From positions 1 to 64,000 of the forward strand of contig NZ_FOCP01000016.1 of assembly GCF_900110145.1 (NCBI RefSeq): DNA of 64,000 nucleotides, given 5' to 3'. The notes under the pieces were generated by a model. That model had not been told where the DNA came from and ran no database searches. It was given only the letters and a program-made list of their open reading frames with translations. This document shows, in pieces, positions 1 to 7,753 of this stretch. Within the stretch, counting starts at the first letter, position 1. The number at the start of each line of letters is the position of its first letter. The translations under genes and the position numbers were made by a program. This DNA is from Nitrosomonas marina (GTDB lineage: Bacteria > Pseudomonadota > Gammaproteobacteria > Burkholderiales > Nitrosomonadaceae).

Positions 1-44
1 TCCACCGGCTCAACGACCATCCAGATTTGTCCAACATGAGCAAT
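1..44 (-). CDS. tnpB: IS66 TnpB, 5' fragment at window edge
   Basis: Only the first codons are present. The minus-strand frame reads IAHVGQIWMVVEPVD, which matches the N-terminus of IS66 Orf2/TnpB proteins (the QIW..xxPVD motif). It overlaps the tnpA stop codon, as expected for translationally coupled IS66 genes. There is no ATG at the coupled position, so the start may be ATT or CTG, or the ATG at 18-20. Partial because it leaves the window. Confidence 0.5.
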   Translation of the reverse strand, partial: MAHVGQIWMVVEPV

Positions 45-340
45 CAGTCCAGACATTTCAACAATTCGCCCAGCCATTGCGGCGATACATTCGCCGGTAC
101 TTCGAGTGTATGACCGCCTGAACAACGCAGCCTCAAGTAATCTGTAACCGGCACAGCTGGTGTAATCGTCACCGGTACCATTGATCCCGGTTGACTACGC
201 AATTGCGTTCTCCGGTAAGTACGCAGCCAGTTTCCAAAAGTCTTGCTGTTCAGGCCATGCTTGCGACAATAAGACGTCTGCGACAATCCGCTCGACTGCC
301 ACGCCCTGATATGACGTAACTGCTGTTCCTGTGTAGTCAT
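44..340 (-). CDS. tnpA: IS66 accessory transposition protein TnpA
   Basis: A 98-residue protein of the IS66 Orf1/TnpA type. The N-terminal half is a helix-turn-helix (W..SGLSQTSYCRKHGLN, residues about 14-31, then FGNWLR) typical of these small DNA-binding accessory proteins. The C-terminal part carries the usual hydrophobic, strand-forming section and ends LLKCLD. It is upstream of and coupled to tnpB. It probably helps the TnpC transposase, which lies outside the window. An AGGAGG-like ribosome site precedes the start on the minus strand. Confidence 0.8.
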   Translation of the reverse strand: MTTQEQQLRHIRAWQSSGLSQTSYCRKHGLNSKTFGNWLRTYRRTQLRSQPGSMVPVTITPAVPVTDYLRLRCSGGHTLEVPANVSPQWLGELLKCLD

Positions 341-423
341 CGCTCATCCTCCTTTGAAAATGCCCGAGGATAAACAGATCAGATTCTAATTTATAGATGG
401 CGGGGTTGGACGCTTACATCCCT

Positions 424-874
424 ATGAGCCTTTTTGACGTTTCAGCGCTGGTTATCATCATGATAATGCTTGCCGCCATACCCAGCACGAGTGTGGCCCT
501 GGTTGTCGTCCGTTCGGCCACGATGAATCTGGCAAACGGTGGTGCCGTTTCAATGGGCATCGTGCTTGGTGAGATTTGATTTTTGTTGTACTGGCAATAC
601 TGGGATTGACAGCCCCGTTCGAACTGACGGGGGGTTCTTTTTAGCGGTCAAAATCGCGACGGGTATGCACCTGATCTGGTTCGGTATCAATCTGATCCGA
701 AGCCGGACGAAGAATTTGATCTGTAAATACTTCAGTACCGGCGGCGGATTACCTGCCAGTTTCCTCGCAGGATTGTTTGTCACACTTGGTTATGTGAAGG
801 CGATAGTCTTTTATGCCAGCCTGTTTCCAGCGCTCGTCGATATATGGGGTATTTGCATGACTGTAACACATTAA
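424..874 (+). pseudogene. LysE/RhtB-family amino-acid exporter, decayed
   Basis: The remnant starts MSLFDVSALVIIMIML at 424, the N-terminus of a LysE/RhtB exporter with hydrophobic helices. It is broken twice. Around 570-576 the frame closes at a TGA while the protein continues in another frame (DLIFVVLAIL-like). Near 630, at a run of six G, it shifts again to the frame reading GGFFLAVKIATGMHLIWFG and on to the FYASLFPALVD motif. It stops at 874, about 50 residues short of the usual length of about 205. The IS66 terminus lies just upstream of the start and has probably also removed the promoter. Confidence 0.75.
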
Positions 875-884
875 TTCTATTTAA

Positions 885-921
885 TTCTTTTTTTGTTTAA
901 ATAAGGGTAACAAAAAAAGAA
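885..921. terminator. AT-rich perfect inverted repeat between converging genes
   Basis: Arms at 885-897 and 909-921 are perfect 13-bp complements (TTCTTTTTTTGTT and its reverse complement) around an 11-base loop. It lies between the end of the LysE remnant and the end of the minus-strand operon. Position suggests a bidirectional transcription stop, but the stem is almost pure A-T, so this is tentative. Confidence 0.35.
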
Positions 922-959
922 GTTTTTCTGTGGAAAAATTTCTTTTATAACATTAGCAA

Positions 960-1349
960 CTACCCATCAGTTAAGTCCCACTTGAGAGTATTTTTATCGA
1001 CTATTCCACCATTTATTGACAAAAAAGTAAGTCCATTTTCAAAAGCTCTAAAGCCATGAGCCAATTTTGCTTTAAAATAAACTATATCTCCCGCTTTTAC
1101 ATTTTTTTTATTAAGATTTAGATTGGCTTCATAAAGCTGCTTTTGATCATAAAGAACTTCTGCGCTACCATCTATTATGACCATTTGTGCATCAACAGAA
1201 TGAGCATGAAGTGGAACAATAGTGTTAGGAGCCACTTTTACAATCACTTCTTGAGGATTACCAGAAGCCACATTAGACCAAGCATAAATGTTTACATTTG
1301 GCATGTTTGGGTGACTGTGATTTTTCATTGTAGTAACTATATTTTTCAT
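960..1349 (-). CDS. Cupin-fold small protein at the end of the Liv-like operon
   Basis: A 129-residue protein with one cupin domain. The first cupin motif is visible as PLHAHSVDAQ followed by MVIIDGSAEV (residues about 47-65), with the metal-type HxH histidines. The second motif includes the GDIVYF turn and the AHGFRAF histidine (residues about 88-105). Single-domain cupins of this size bind a metal and a small ligand or act as small enzymes; the substrate cannot be read here. A clear AGGAG site lies about 9 bases before the start. It is 26 bp downstream of the last ATPase gene and is likely co-transcribed, so it may act on or sense the transported compound. Confidence 0.75.
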   Translation of the reverse strand: MKNIVTTMKNHSHPNMPNVNIYAWSNVASGNPQEVIVKVAPNTIVPLHAHSVDAQMVIIDGSAEVLYDQKQLYEANLNLNKKNVKAGDIVYFKAKLAHGFRAFENGLTFLSINGGIVDKNTLKWDLTDG

Positions 1350-1375
1350 AGTTAAAATCTCCTGACAAATAATTT

Positions 1376-2059
1376 TTAAAGAAAATACTCTTCTAATTTA
1401 TTTTTATTCAATAAAATTGAACTGGGGCCAAAATATGTTACTTCACCCGCTCTAATTACCAAAGTTTTATCACATATACTAAGCATTACTTCGAAATTAT
1501 GTTCAGCTACAATAAATGAAACATTTTTTTCTTGCGCTCTTTTAATCCAATTGATAATACCCATGCTGTTTCTTGTATCAATTCCAGCTGTTGGTTCATC
1601 CAGAAGAAACAATTTGGGAGAGCCCATCTCTAACATGCGTAGCGTCTCTAAACGACGTTGACCTATAGACAAAGCACTAATAAGTATATTTTCATCATAA
1701 TGATTATTCTGCGTAGCATCCTGGTTATCTTGAAACCCATAAAGATTGCATAGTACACGACGATGTTCAAAGATTTTCAAATCTTCAAAACTCATAGAAT
1801 CTTGACCTAAGAAGCGTATCCCTGAAATTATATGTTGACTAATTAAGTCAGTTAAAACTTCATTTCCTAACAGTTTAATTAACCCTTCAATCTTGGGGTG
1901 TAAGCCAAAAATTGTTCGAAGTAGTGTTGTTTTGCCGGCGCCATTATGACCAATGATAAGCAGTGACTCACCCTCATTCAGATCAATACATATATTATGA
2001 ACTATTGCGTGATTGTCATAGCCTATTGACAGGCCATCTATTTCTGCAATTTTCTTCAT
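1376..2059 (-). CDS. LivF-like ABC transporter ATPase
   Basis: A 227-residue ATP-binding subunit of the branched-chain amino-acid (HAAT/Liv) ABC family, of LivF length. Visible are Walker A GHNGAGKTT (residues 37-45), the ABC signature LSIGQRR (130-136), Walker B LFLLDEP (150-156) and the switch histidine in AEHN (187). The start overlaps the stop of the LivG-like gene by four bases (ATGA), so the two ATPases are translationally coupled and should form the cytoplasmic heterodimer that drives import through the two permeases. Family membership is secure; the substrate is unknown and need not be an amino acid. Confidence 0.9.
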   Translation of the reverse strand: MKKIAEIDGLSIGYDNHAIVHNICIDLNEGESLLIIGHNGAGKTTLLRTIFGLHPKIEGLIKLLGNEVLTDLISQHIISGIRFLGQDSMSFEDLKIFEHRRVLCNLYGFQDNQDATQNNHYDENILISALSIGQRRLETLRMLEMGSPKLFLLDEPTAGIDTRNSMGIINWIKRAQEKNVSFIVAEHNFEVMLSICDKTLVIRAGEVTYFGPSSILLNKNKLEEYFL

Positions 2060-2814
2060 TTTGTATTACTATCTAGAAAATGACCGAGGAGGTTAATCTG
2101 TGCAAGACTGTTACCGGAATATTTTCCTGCAATTTGTCCTCCGACAAGGACGATTAATTCATCTGCCATTTTCTTAACAGTATCAAGATCGTGTTCTGTA
2201 ATTAGTATAAGGCGTTTTGCCCCATGTTTTTTTATAACTTCTAATGCTACTTTACGGGTAGCGCTAGATAAACCAGCCATAGGTTCATCAAGGAGGATTC
2301 CAGATTTTGAAGATAAAAGTACAGCTCCGATAGCGACTATTCTTTTTTGGCCATAGGAAAGTTCACCTATCTTTTTATCAAATGAATTTTGCAAATTAGC
2401 ACTCAATAAAAGTGATATAAGCCATTCTGGAACAAATTCTTTTATTTTCTTTTCGGTGCACACAATCCTATTAGAAAGCTGTAGAGGAGACGTTGCCTTT
2501 TTAGGTTGCTTCGCTATATGTAAAAATTCGTATACGGTTAAATCATGTGGAATTACAAGTCGCTGGTGTAAACGTACAAAAAAGCTTTGAAGTTCTTTTT
2601 TAGTTAAAGCAGTTGTTAATTGCCGTGAATTTATACATCCACCTGAAGTATTGATAAATCCAGAAAGTACATCTAAGAGTGTTGATTTTCCTGCTCCGTT
2701 TGGGCCAACTAATGCCAATATACCGTTACTAGGTAATTGCAATTTTATCCTGTTCAATACTTTTGTACTGCCAAAATGCACTGTAATATCATTCAGCATA
2801 AGATGAGATATCAT
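2056..2814 (-). CDS. LivG-like ABC transporter ATPase
   Basis: A 252-residue second ATPase subunit. Walker A GPNGAGKST lies at residues 37-45, signature LSYGQKR at about 152-158, Walker B with GILLDEP near 172-178, and the switch histidine in TEHD at 208. The length fits LivG. It overlaps the permease gene upstream by four bases and the LivF-like gene downstream by four bases, showing a tight operon. It pairs with the LivF-like protein to power the importer. Confidence 0.9.
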   Translation of the reverse strand: MISHLMLNDITVHFGSTKVLNRIKLQLPSNGILALVGPNGAGKSTLLDVLSGFINTSGGCINSRQLTTALTKKELQSFFVRLHQRLVIPHDLTVYEFLHIAKQPKKATSPLQLSNRIVCTEKKIKEFVPEWLISLLLSANLQNSFDKKIGELSYGQKRIVAIGAVLLSSKSGILLDEPMAGLSSATRKVALEVIKKHGAKRLILITEHDLDTVKKMADELIVLVGGQIAGKYSGNSLAQINLLGHFLDSNTK

Positions 2815-3653
2815 AGCTCTTGCTTCCTATCGTCACCAAAAAACAGAATCGTTGCAATTATGATGGCTATTCCACTAAACATTAGCTGAATATAACCAGC
2901 AGTTGCTGATGAAATGCCAAGAAGCCTTACAAACTGTGGAACCCCAACCAGAAGGGTAGCCCCCAATAAACCACCAATAGCCCCCTGAGTAACAACAAAA
3001 AACGCAATGCTTAGAATGGTTACAGATGTTGAAATTAAAAAAAGTGTGGGATCAATAAATGTAAGGTGAACTGCAAGAATAGCGCCACTTAAACCGATAA
3101 TAGCTCCGTAAATCAATCCCAATCCAGCAAATATGAGTGAATATCTTATACCTAACGTTTTGGCTAATTCTATGCTTTGAGAAATTACGGAACAACCTGC
3201 TCCTAATGGTGTTCCTTCCAATAATACAAAGACATATGTCGCCAGTACTATCAGAACTAATATACTTGCATATAAAACAATATCACTACCAAGTGTGGGT
3301 ATTCCTGATATACCAAGTACACCGCCAGTTAAAGCGCTAACATTGGTTACTAAACCAATCCAAGCGACATGTATGCCGAAACTAACAAGCGCATACCGTT
3401 CTGCTTTGACTCGTATAGCAATAGTAGTTAATCCGATTCCTGAGATGGCTCCAATTAAAAAAGCCATAACGACGCCCCAAGAAGAATCTAGCCCATATTT
3501 TGCTGTCATTACAGCATAACCGTATGCCCCACAACCTAGTATTGCCGCATGCCCAACTGAAAGCAGTCCAAGGGACTTTTGTAATGCACCTGCTATTATT
3601 CCACAAGCAGAATATATTAGAATTAGTAGAAAAGTAGATAGAATAAAACTCAT
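2811..3653 (-). CDS. LivM-like ABC transporter permease
   Basis: A 280-residue very hydrophobic protein with about eight to ten membrane segments. Near the N-terminus it has the QKSLGLLSVGHAAILGCGAY stretch, the family mark of LivH/LivM permeases (the GLLSxGHAAxxGxGAY motif). A later segment LAKTLGIRYSLIFAG resembles the EAA-like loop that contacts the ATPases. It overlaps the LivH-like gene upstream by four bases. It is at the short end for LivM proteins, which often have extra N-terminal helices. Confidence 0.88.
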   Translation of the reverse strand: MSFILSTFLLILIYSACGIIAGALQKSLGLLSVGHAAILGCGAYGYAVMTAKYGLDSSWGVVMAFLIGAISGIGLTTIAIRVKAERYALVSFGIHVAWIGLVTNVSALTGGVLGISGIPTLGSDIVLYASILVLIVLATYVFVLLEGTPLGAGCSVISQSIELAKTLGIRYSLIFAGLGLIYGAIIGLSGAILAVHLTFIDPTLFLISTSVTILSIAFFVVTQGAIGGLLGATLLVGVPQFVRLLGISSATAGYIQLMFSGIAIIIATILFFGDDRKQEL

Positions 3654-4516
3654 CTTACACCGCTGACTTCTCTGCTTGTTCCGCGTAGTATGAGAACAGT
3701 TACTATTACTGCAAACATAATACTTTCACTCCACGCAGGGGCAAGGTAAAGTTGAATTCCTACTTGCATTGCTCCCAAGATAAACCCAGAAATTAAAGGA
3801 TAAAATAACTCCCTAGATTCAAATAGAAGCGCTGCGCCAATACCATATAAAAAAAGCTTCATTCCAAGCTCAGGCGTACTACCGCCCGTTAGGGCCATAG
3901 CACAACCAGCCACTCCGGCAAGAAATCCAGTGAAAATAGTTCCTAGTTGACGAACTCGATCTTTATTTATGCCAATTTCCAATGATAAAAAAGGGTTTAT
4001 TGTATATAAACGCAAAGCGTAGCCGATAGGTAGTTTTAGAAAAGCTAGACTGATTAAAATAGCCATGCCTGTCAGAGTGAGTCCCGAAAAAATACCAATT
4101 CCTACATACATATTCAGAAAGTCTATCGTTTGCCCAGAAATATTTTCAAAAGTTCTGAGTCCGGGGCCGCGTAATACACCTACGCTTCCCATTATGAACA
4201 TTAGTGCTCCAAACGATCCAATAAAAATGGCTAGTGCCGGTGACTTTCTCAACTTAGATAAGCTTATTAAAACGCTCCATAAATAACCAATTAATCCAGC
4301 AGAAAGAATTCCTATACAACATGCCAGCAAGACTTCGGAAATTGAATCAGCTTGCCAAAAATTTGCGACTGCAATTCCAATCTCTGCGCTTATTAGGGCA
4401 GAAATAGCAACAAATAGATCAAAACCGCCACCGGATACACTTAAAATCATTCTAACGGCAAGGCCGGCTATCCCGTAGATTAGTCCGATCTGTAGTACAA
4501 AAAATAATGTTTCCAT
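3650..4516 (-). CDS. LivH-like ABC transporter permease
   Basis: A 288-residue membrane protein with about eight hydrophobic segments (for example LIYGIAGLAVRMILSVSGG at the N-terminus and ALFIGSFGALMFIMGS-like helices). Length, order and partnership with the LivM-like gene identify it as the LivH-type half of the membrane channel. It starts two bases after the stop of the small 81-residue gene. The ribosome site is weak, which fits translational coupling. The substrate is unknown. Confidence 0.85.
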   Translation of the reverse strand: METLFFVLQIGLIYGIAGLAVRMILSVSGGGFDLFVAISALISAEIGIAVANFWQADSISEVLLACCIGILSAGLIGYLWSVLISLSKLRKSPALAIFIGSFGALMFIMGSVGVLRGPGLRTFENISGQTIDFLNMYVGIGIFSGLTLTGMAILISLAFLKLPIGYALRLYTINPFLSLEIGINKDRVRQLGTIFTGFLAGVAGCAMALTGGSTPELGMKLFLYGIGAALLFESRELFYPLISGFILGAMQVGIQLYLAPAWSESIMFAVIVTVLILRGTSREVSGVR

Positions 4517-4518
4517 AT

Positions 4519-4764
4519 TTATTGATTTGTTTCGCCTAGCTCACGGATTAAGTTTGATATATAAGTTAGTTGATTTTTTGGTATCTCTTTCAAAGTAGCA
4601 TCAGCTGTCATGAGCGCAAGGAATTCTTCGGTTAGTTGTGCAGTTTCCTGGTCCCGCCATATTTCATCAAACCAATCTGAGTGTTTTGTTAGTTCATTTT
4701 TGTTGTCAGTATCAACATCTTTATAAGTGATGGTTAGTCGAGTTGAATGAAAGGGATCGGCCAA
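4519..4764 (-). CDS. 81-residue protein of unknown function inside the transporter operon
   Basis: A small acidic, soluble protein with no signal peptide and no family I recognise. It contains a DWFDEIWRDQ segment and a helical C-terminal half ending IRELGETNQ. The only in-frame start is TTG at 4764, 15 bases after the stop of the 738-residue gene, with no strong ribosome site, so coupling is likely. It is packed two bases from the LivH-like gene. Its conserved place suggests an accessory or regulatory role for the transporter or for the large protein upstream. The function is open. Confidence 0.6.
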   Translation of the reverse strand: MADPFHSTRLTITYKDVDTDNKNELTKHSDWFDEIWRDQETAQLTEEFLALMTADATLKEIPKNQLTYISNLIRELGETNQ

Positions 4765-4779
4765 TTCCGCACCAACGAC

Positions 4780-6996
4780 TCATTGCCAATCAACTTTTCC
4801 TGTAGAATCCTCTATACCAATTATCAGAAACTCTGACTTAAGGTCATTTTCTTCTACATATCGTATAGACTTGCATGAATGTACACTTTTACTGTCCTGC
4901 GAGAGTACTGCAAGACGAAAGCGATTGAATACCTCTGCTTGCATTTGAGAGTCTTTATTGAGTATAAATTCTCTATCACTTACCGGCGTACATGCCGCTG
5001 TCCCTAAGATATCCTCACAGAAACGCTGCCAAATAGTGGGTAATCCAATTGATTCTTCGCAGTGCTGAGAATCTCCAATTAAAGGCACAGATAGCTCGCT
5101 TTCTAATATGGCAAGCCACCAGTAAAGCCATTTTTCTGATTTTCCCATAGGCAATCCCAAGGAAGATGTAGAAATTAATGAACTATCAAGTGCAACAAGT
5201 TGCTCGTCGATTATTTGAACAGACTTGAAAATTTCAATTACGTTTTCAATAATGGCATTTGTTAGTTGATGTTCTTGTTTCCACCAAGGAAAAGAATTTT
5301 GAGCATTCAAGGCTTGGATGTTTTCTGTTACTTCTTGTTTTAATGATTCTAATCTCTTTTTAGATTTGTCTAATTTTCTTTGATCTTCATTTCCTTCGCC
5401 TGAAGACGGAATATATTTTTCACAAATCTGCATTAAGCGAGTCCAATAATCAGATTCTTTAATTTTAGTTCTTTCAATTATTTTACTAATTGAAAGTCCC
5501 ATATGATTCCCATTGCTTAGTATTTTCTCATCATTGGTTACAGTAACTTGATCCCATCGCTGGTTATAAAAATTTTTACGTGTCTTATCCAAAATATTAT
5601 AATTTTTTGTTAGTCCATATAGCCACGTATCCGGATTTTGCCATCGATTATCTGAGTAAACGGGCACCCATGAATAATAGGGTTCTTTAATTCTCCGTAA
5701 TCGTGAAGCTGGATCAGGTGGGAGTTTGTGTTTGTCATCTTCATCGGTTTTTGCATGTATCGCTGAAACAAGCAATTTTTCTACGTCTTCATGATGACTT
5801 ATTGAATGATTATTTTGGTTTCTAATATCAATCGGCACAGATGTAGGAATCACATGCATGTAGCGACAGCCAATTATAATTTTTAATATGTGATCTAGAT
5901 TCCAGCCTAGGTCTCTATTTGGCTTCTCATTCGTGCCCAGAACGATTCGGCGTATTTTGATATCAGGATGTTTTGTTAGAAATGATAATCCTCGTCGATA
6001 TGTTCCGAAAAATTCGGCATCATGATAGAAGCGGTTATCACTCGAACCATTTGGGTAATTATAAAAATCCTTTGGAGGAAACGGTGTTACTTGACCGACA
6101 ATTATTTTCTTCCCGCTCACCTCAGAACTAAGAAAATCCCAGATTAATCTCAAAATAATAAACGCATAATTACGTACGTTGGTTACTATTTCATATCTTG
6201 CAATATCATATCGCTCTTCGCGATAGTATGTTTCCATCAGCCCCCACCAAGTACGAGAATGAAGTAAGTTATGGTTGTTCTGTAACTTGGAACCTAACGA
6301 TAACCACTGCTTGGTATTATGAACTGAAGCCTGAATTGCTGTCGCAAGGAAAGGGCGTACTTTATCATCAACAGATAATGTTTGCTGTTTGACCTCAAGA
6401 GCCCTAGCTGCAATATCTGAATATGCTACACTTGATATAATATCTTTGTATTTATTAAGAGTTTCTGCAGATTCTCTGATTTTACTTGTTTCATTTTGGA
6501 AATCTTCTATGAGTTTATCTTTTGCTTCTATGAGCTCATTTTTTGCTTCTGTTACAGCTTCTATATTTTGTGAAGTTTTTTCAGTAATGCCTACAGCATT
6601 GGAAATTAACTGAATCGATAAGATAACAATTGCAAGAGCTAATGCGACTGCAATATCTTTAGCCTCAGGGGTAGTAACCAAATTTGTACTAAACGCGATA
6701 AAAGCGGCAAAAGTTGCAGCAACTAATACGTCTAACAGCAAATGCAATATTTTACTCAGTACATTTTTTTGTATTTCAGATGGAATATACCAATGTTTAG
6801 CCAAAACAAAAGCTATCCATTGGAATGCAATTATTGGCGCAAAAAAAATTTTTAAGTAATTCGATTGTACAGATTGTGTTTCTGTGCTCGTAGTAAAATG
6901 ACTATATATATATATTCCAATATAAATAACCGAAAGAACAATAACTCCCCAGCCAAAACAAACAACCCATCTCCATTTTTTATCTTGATCTGGCAC
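4780..6996 (-). CDS. 738-residue membrane-anchored coiled-coil protein, unknown
   Basis: I do not recognise this protein. The first 25 to 135 residues hold about four membrane helices (VVCFGWGVIVLSVIYIGIYI; IFFAPIIAFQWIAFVLA; LLLDVLVAATFAAFIAF; IAVALALAIVILSIQLI). A long, charged helical stretch (about 140-215; rich in E, K and A) looks like a coiled coil. A large soluble domain of about 500 residues follows, rich in Trp, Tyr and His, with strands such as KKIIVGQVTPF and IRRIVLGTNEKP. A second helical section lies near 510-570. The layout (membrane anchor, coiled coil, big cytosolic domain) resembles sensor or effector proteins rather than transporters. Its start overlaps the SDR gene by 17 bases. 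No counterpart is known to me in classical Liv operons. Confidence 0.85.
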   Translation of the reverse strand: MPDQDKKWRWVVCFGWGVIVLSVIYIGIYIYSHFTTSTETQSVQSNYLKIFFAPIIAFQWIAFVLAKHWYIPSEIQKNVLSKILHLLLDVLVAATFAAFIAFSTNLVTTPEAKDIAVALALAIVILSIQLISNAVGITEKTSQNIEAVTEAKNELIEAKDKLIEDFQNETSKIRESAETLNKYKDIISSVAYSDIAARALEVKQQTLSVDDKVRPFLATAIQASVHNTKQWLSLGSKLQNNHNLLHSRTWWGLMETYYREERYDIARYEIVTNVRNYAFIILRLIWDFLSSEVSGKKIIVGQVTPFPPKDFYNYPNGSSDNRFYHDAEFFGTYRRGLSFLTKHPDIKIRRIVLGTNEKPNRDLGWNLDHILKIIIGCRYMHVIPTSVPIDIRNQNNHSISHHEDVEKLLVSAIHAKTDEDDKHKLPPDPASRLRRIKEPYYSWVPVYSDNRWQNPDTWLYGLTKNYNILDKTRKNFYNQRWDQVTVTNDEKILSNGNHMGLSISKIIERTKIKESDYWTRLMQICEKYIPSSGEGNEDQRKLDKSKKRLESLKQEVTENIQALNAQNSFPWWKQEHQLTNAIIENVIEIFKSVQIIDEQLVALDSSLISTSSLGLPMGKSEKWLYWWLAILESELSVPLIGDSQHCEESIGLPTIWQRFCEDILGTAACTPVSDREFILNKDSQMQAEVFNRFRLAVLSQDSKSVHSCKSIRYVEENDLKSEFLIIGIEDSTGKVDWQ

Positions 6997-7738
6997 CCTT
7001 ATCCTCTTCTAATGCTAACTGGTCAGTAACATACTTCTGACTATCGGGTATTTCTGTTAAGCCAAATAATTCTTCTAGAATCTCTTTTGCTTTCTGATTG
7101 CTTACTAATTCTGATTTTGCTTGCTTGCAGGCGTAGTTAATCGATAGCGGGGTTAATACAACTTCTGGTCGCCACACCTTAAGCTTTTTTTCATTTCTAT
7201 GAAAAATGGGTGTATATTCATCCACCAAAGCATCAAGGATTCTCCTGAAAATAGCAGAAAGATAAAATGGAGTATTTAGTATTTGTTTTTTTGATGCGGA
7301 ACTTCCAACCACATACAGAGAGCCACCTGAGCGCAGACCTGGCCCTAGAGCCCACTGTATGATTTCAAGTGGATAAGCTATTGCTGTGCGATAAGCATCT
7401 GAAATTATTGCTGAATAATTATCGAGAGAATGTATTTTTTCTAGACATCCTCCGCAGGGTGACGGCCCACTAATAAATATAGAGTCGTAATGTTCACCGT
7501 CTTTTTGTAATTTTGAGAGAAACGAACTATCCAGGAGATCACCAGATAATATTTCAACACTGCAAGCCCCAGCTTGAGCTAGGGTTTTTTGAGCCGCATT
7601 AAGAAACTCCTCGCGTCTCGCAATGACTTTTACATGATCACCTTTCTCGGCTTTACATACTGCAAACGCGAGACCAATACCCAAACTACCGCCAAGTACC
7701 AAATGTTTTTGGACATATTCATTTGTACTATTACTCAT
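6980..7738 (-). CDS. Atypical short-chain dehydrogenase/reductase
   Basis: A 252-residue Rossmann protein. The nucleotide loop GGSLGIG sits at residues 17-23 and an RRE segment after the second strand could favour NADP. A SIFISGPSPCGG segment takes the place of the usual NNAG motif, and a serine lies in VVGSSAS. The catalytic YxxxK is absent: the aligned site reads FYLSAIFRR. This resembles, from memory, the divergent SDR group with a GPPxG loop and an LSxxxR motif. It may therefore be a non-classical enzyme or a ligand-binding protein. It lies between the binding-protein gene and the 738-residue gene and overlaps the latter. Confidence 0.8.
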   Translation of the reverse strand: MSNSTNEYVQKHLVLGGSLGIGLAFAVCKAEKGDHVKVIARREEFLNAAQKTLAQAGACSVEILSGDLLDSSFLSKLQKDGEHYDSIFISGPSPCGGCLEKIHSLDNYSAIISDAYRTAIAYPLEIIQWALGPGLRSGGSLYVVGSSASKKQILNTPFYLSAIFRRILDALVDEYTPIFHRNEKKLKVWRPEVVLTPLSINYACKQAKSELVSNQKAKEILEELFGLTEIPDSQKYVTDQLALEEDKGARSR

Positions 7739-7753
7739 TTTGAAAGGGTTGCT

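Larger units (their letters stand above)
1..417 (-). mobile_element. IS66-family insertion sequence, one end only
   Basis: The element runs off the left edge of the window. Its outer terminus is seen at about 411-417: read on the minus strand the sequence starts GTAAGCG, the typical IS66 terminal motif. Inside it lie tnpA and the first codons of tnpB in the usual IS66 order. The bases 418-425 just outside would be one copy of the 8-bp target duplication expected for this family; the other copy is outside the window. The insertion lies only a few bases upstream of a decayed LysE-family gene. Confidence 0.75.
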
